The notes under the pieces were generated by a model, which saw only the letters and a list, made by a program, of their open reading frames with translations, ran no database searches and was not told where the DNA came from. Made by a program: the position numbers and the translations under genes. From the NCBI GenBank assembly GCA_937884735.1, contig CAKZYI010000530.1, positions 1 through 5,654 on the forward strand: a DNA stretch of 5,654 nucleotides. The letters are read 5' to 3'. The stretch is from an uncultured Pleurocapsa sp. Lineage in GTDB: Bacteria; Cyanobacteriota; Cyanobacteriia; Cyanobacteriales; Xenococcaceae. Every line of letters begins with the position of its first letter. Position 1 is the first letter of the stretch. This document shows, piece after piece, positions 5,549-5,654 of this stretch.

Positions 5549-5654
5549 TTCTGGCAGCGGAATACGTCGTTATTCAAATCTTTGACAGCGAGAATAAATT
5601 GTTGTGAGTACCCGTTGCTGATCGGTAGTTGCTTATATAATGACGACCTGTGGC
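5549..5654 (-). pseudogene. dnaX: dnaX AAA+ core fragment with two in-frame TAA codons, running off the window
   Basis: Read in the same frame as the dnaX body, this stretch gives PQVVII-stop-ATTDQQRVLTTIYSRCQRFE-stop-RRIPLPEM. It contains the sensor-1 ATTD and the SRC arginine-finger motif of clamp loaders, so it is dnaX. The stops are TAA at 5633-5635, where the family has a hydrophobic residue (usually Leu), and TAA at 5570-5572, where an aromatic residue (F/D-Y/F-R-R) is expected. Neighbouring residues also differ from the usual VLPTIISRCQRFD pattern (P to T, I to Y, D to E). The frame itself is unbroken, so these are substitutions rather than indels. Either the sequence is unreliable near the edge or this dnaX copy is decaying. 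Family residues are from memory, not from an alignment. Confidence 0.7.

Noticed and set aside
3977..5654. DnaX intein, known from some cyanobacteria
   Set aside because: No intein-type splicing blocks or homing endonuclease sequence are present. The breaks are single stop codons without inserted sequence. The part upstream of the window edge cannot be judged.

Overview
This window is cyanobacterial chromosome. It is AT-rich and carries eight perfect copies of the HIP1 octamer GCGATCGC, the repeat over-represented in many cyanobacterial genomes. It also has a cyanobacterial-type DnaX with a long low-complexity tail, an IspE with the cyanobacterial variant of the ATP-binding loop, and short heptanucleotide tandem repeats. 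The sequence does not let me name a genus.

Layout. Bases 1-443 are an AT-rich non-coding stretch. A secreted or outer-membrane-type protein of unknown function follows on the plus strand (444-1154) and is closed by a strong intrinsic terminator (1193-1222). Next, also on the plus strand, is a short-chain dehydrogenase/reductase (1292-2056, GTG start). It converges on a minus-strand block, with heptamer repeats in the gap. Read in its own direction, that block is dnaX (enters from beyond base 5654, ends at 3977), then ispE (3893-2943), then larB (2917-2153). The ispE-larB gap is only 25 bases, so these two are probably co-transcribed. dnaX lies 83 bases upstream of ispE.

The genes belong to unrelated pathways: clamp loading for DNA replication (DnaX), the MEP isoprenoid pathway (IspE), nickel-pincer cofactor synthesis (LarB), an NAD(P)-dependent reductase, and an envelope protein.

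The most interesting part is dnaX. The reading frame is continuous from the window edge to 3977 but is broken by three in-frame TAA codons. Two fall in the highly conserved AAA+ core within the last 85 bases of the window. One falls exactly in the linker between the clamp-loader body and the C-terminal domain. Separately, the gene has a run of nine A on its coding strand (4479-4487), in the register of a -1 slippery site, with stops close behind in both alternative frames. This resembles the Thermus thermophilus dnaX slippage site that makes a short gamma form. The A9 tract may be a real regulatory signal. The two edge stops look more like sequence error or gene decay. The linker stop could be either error or a true split.
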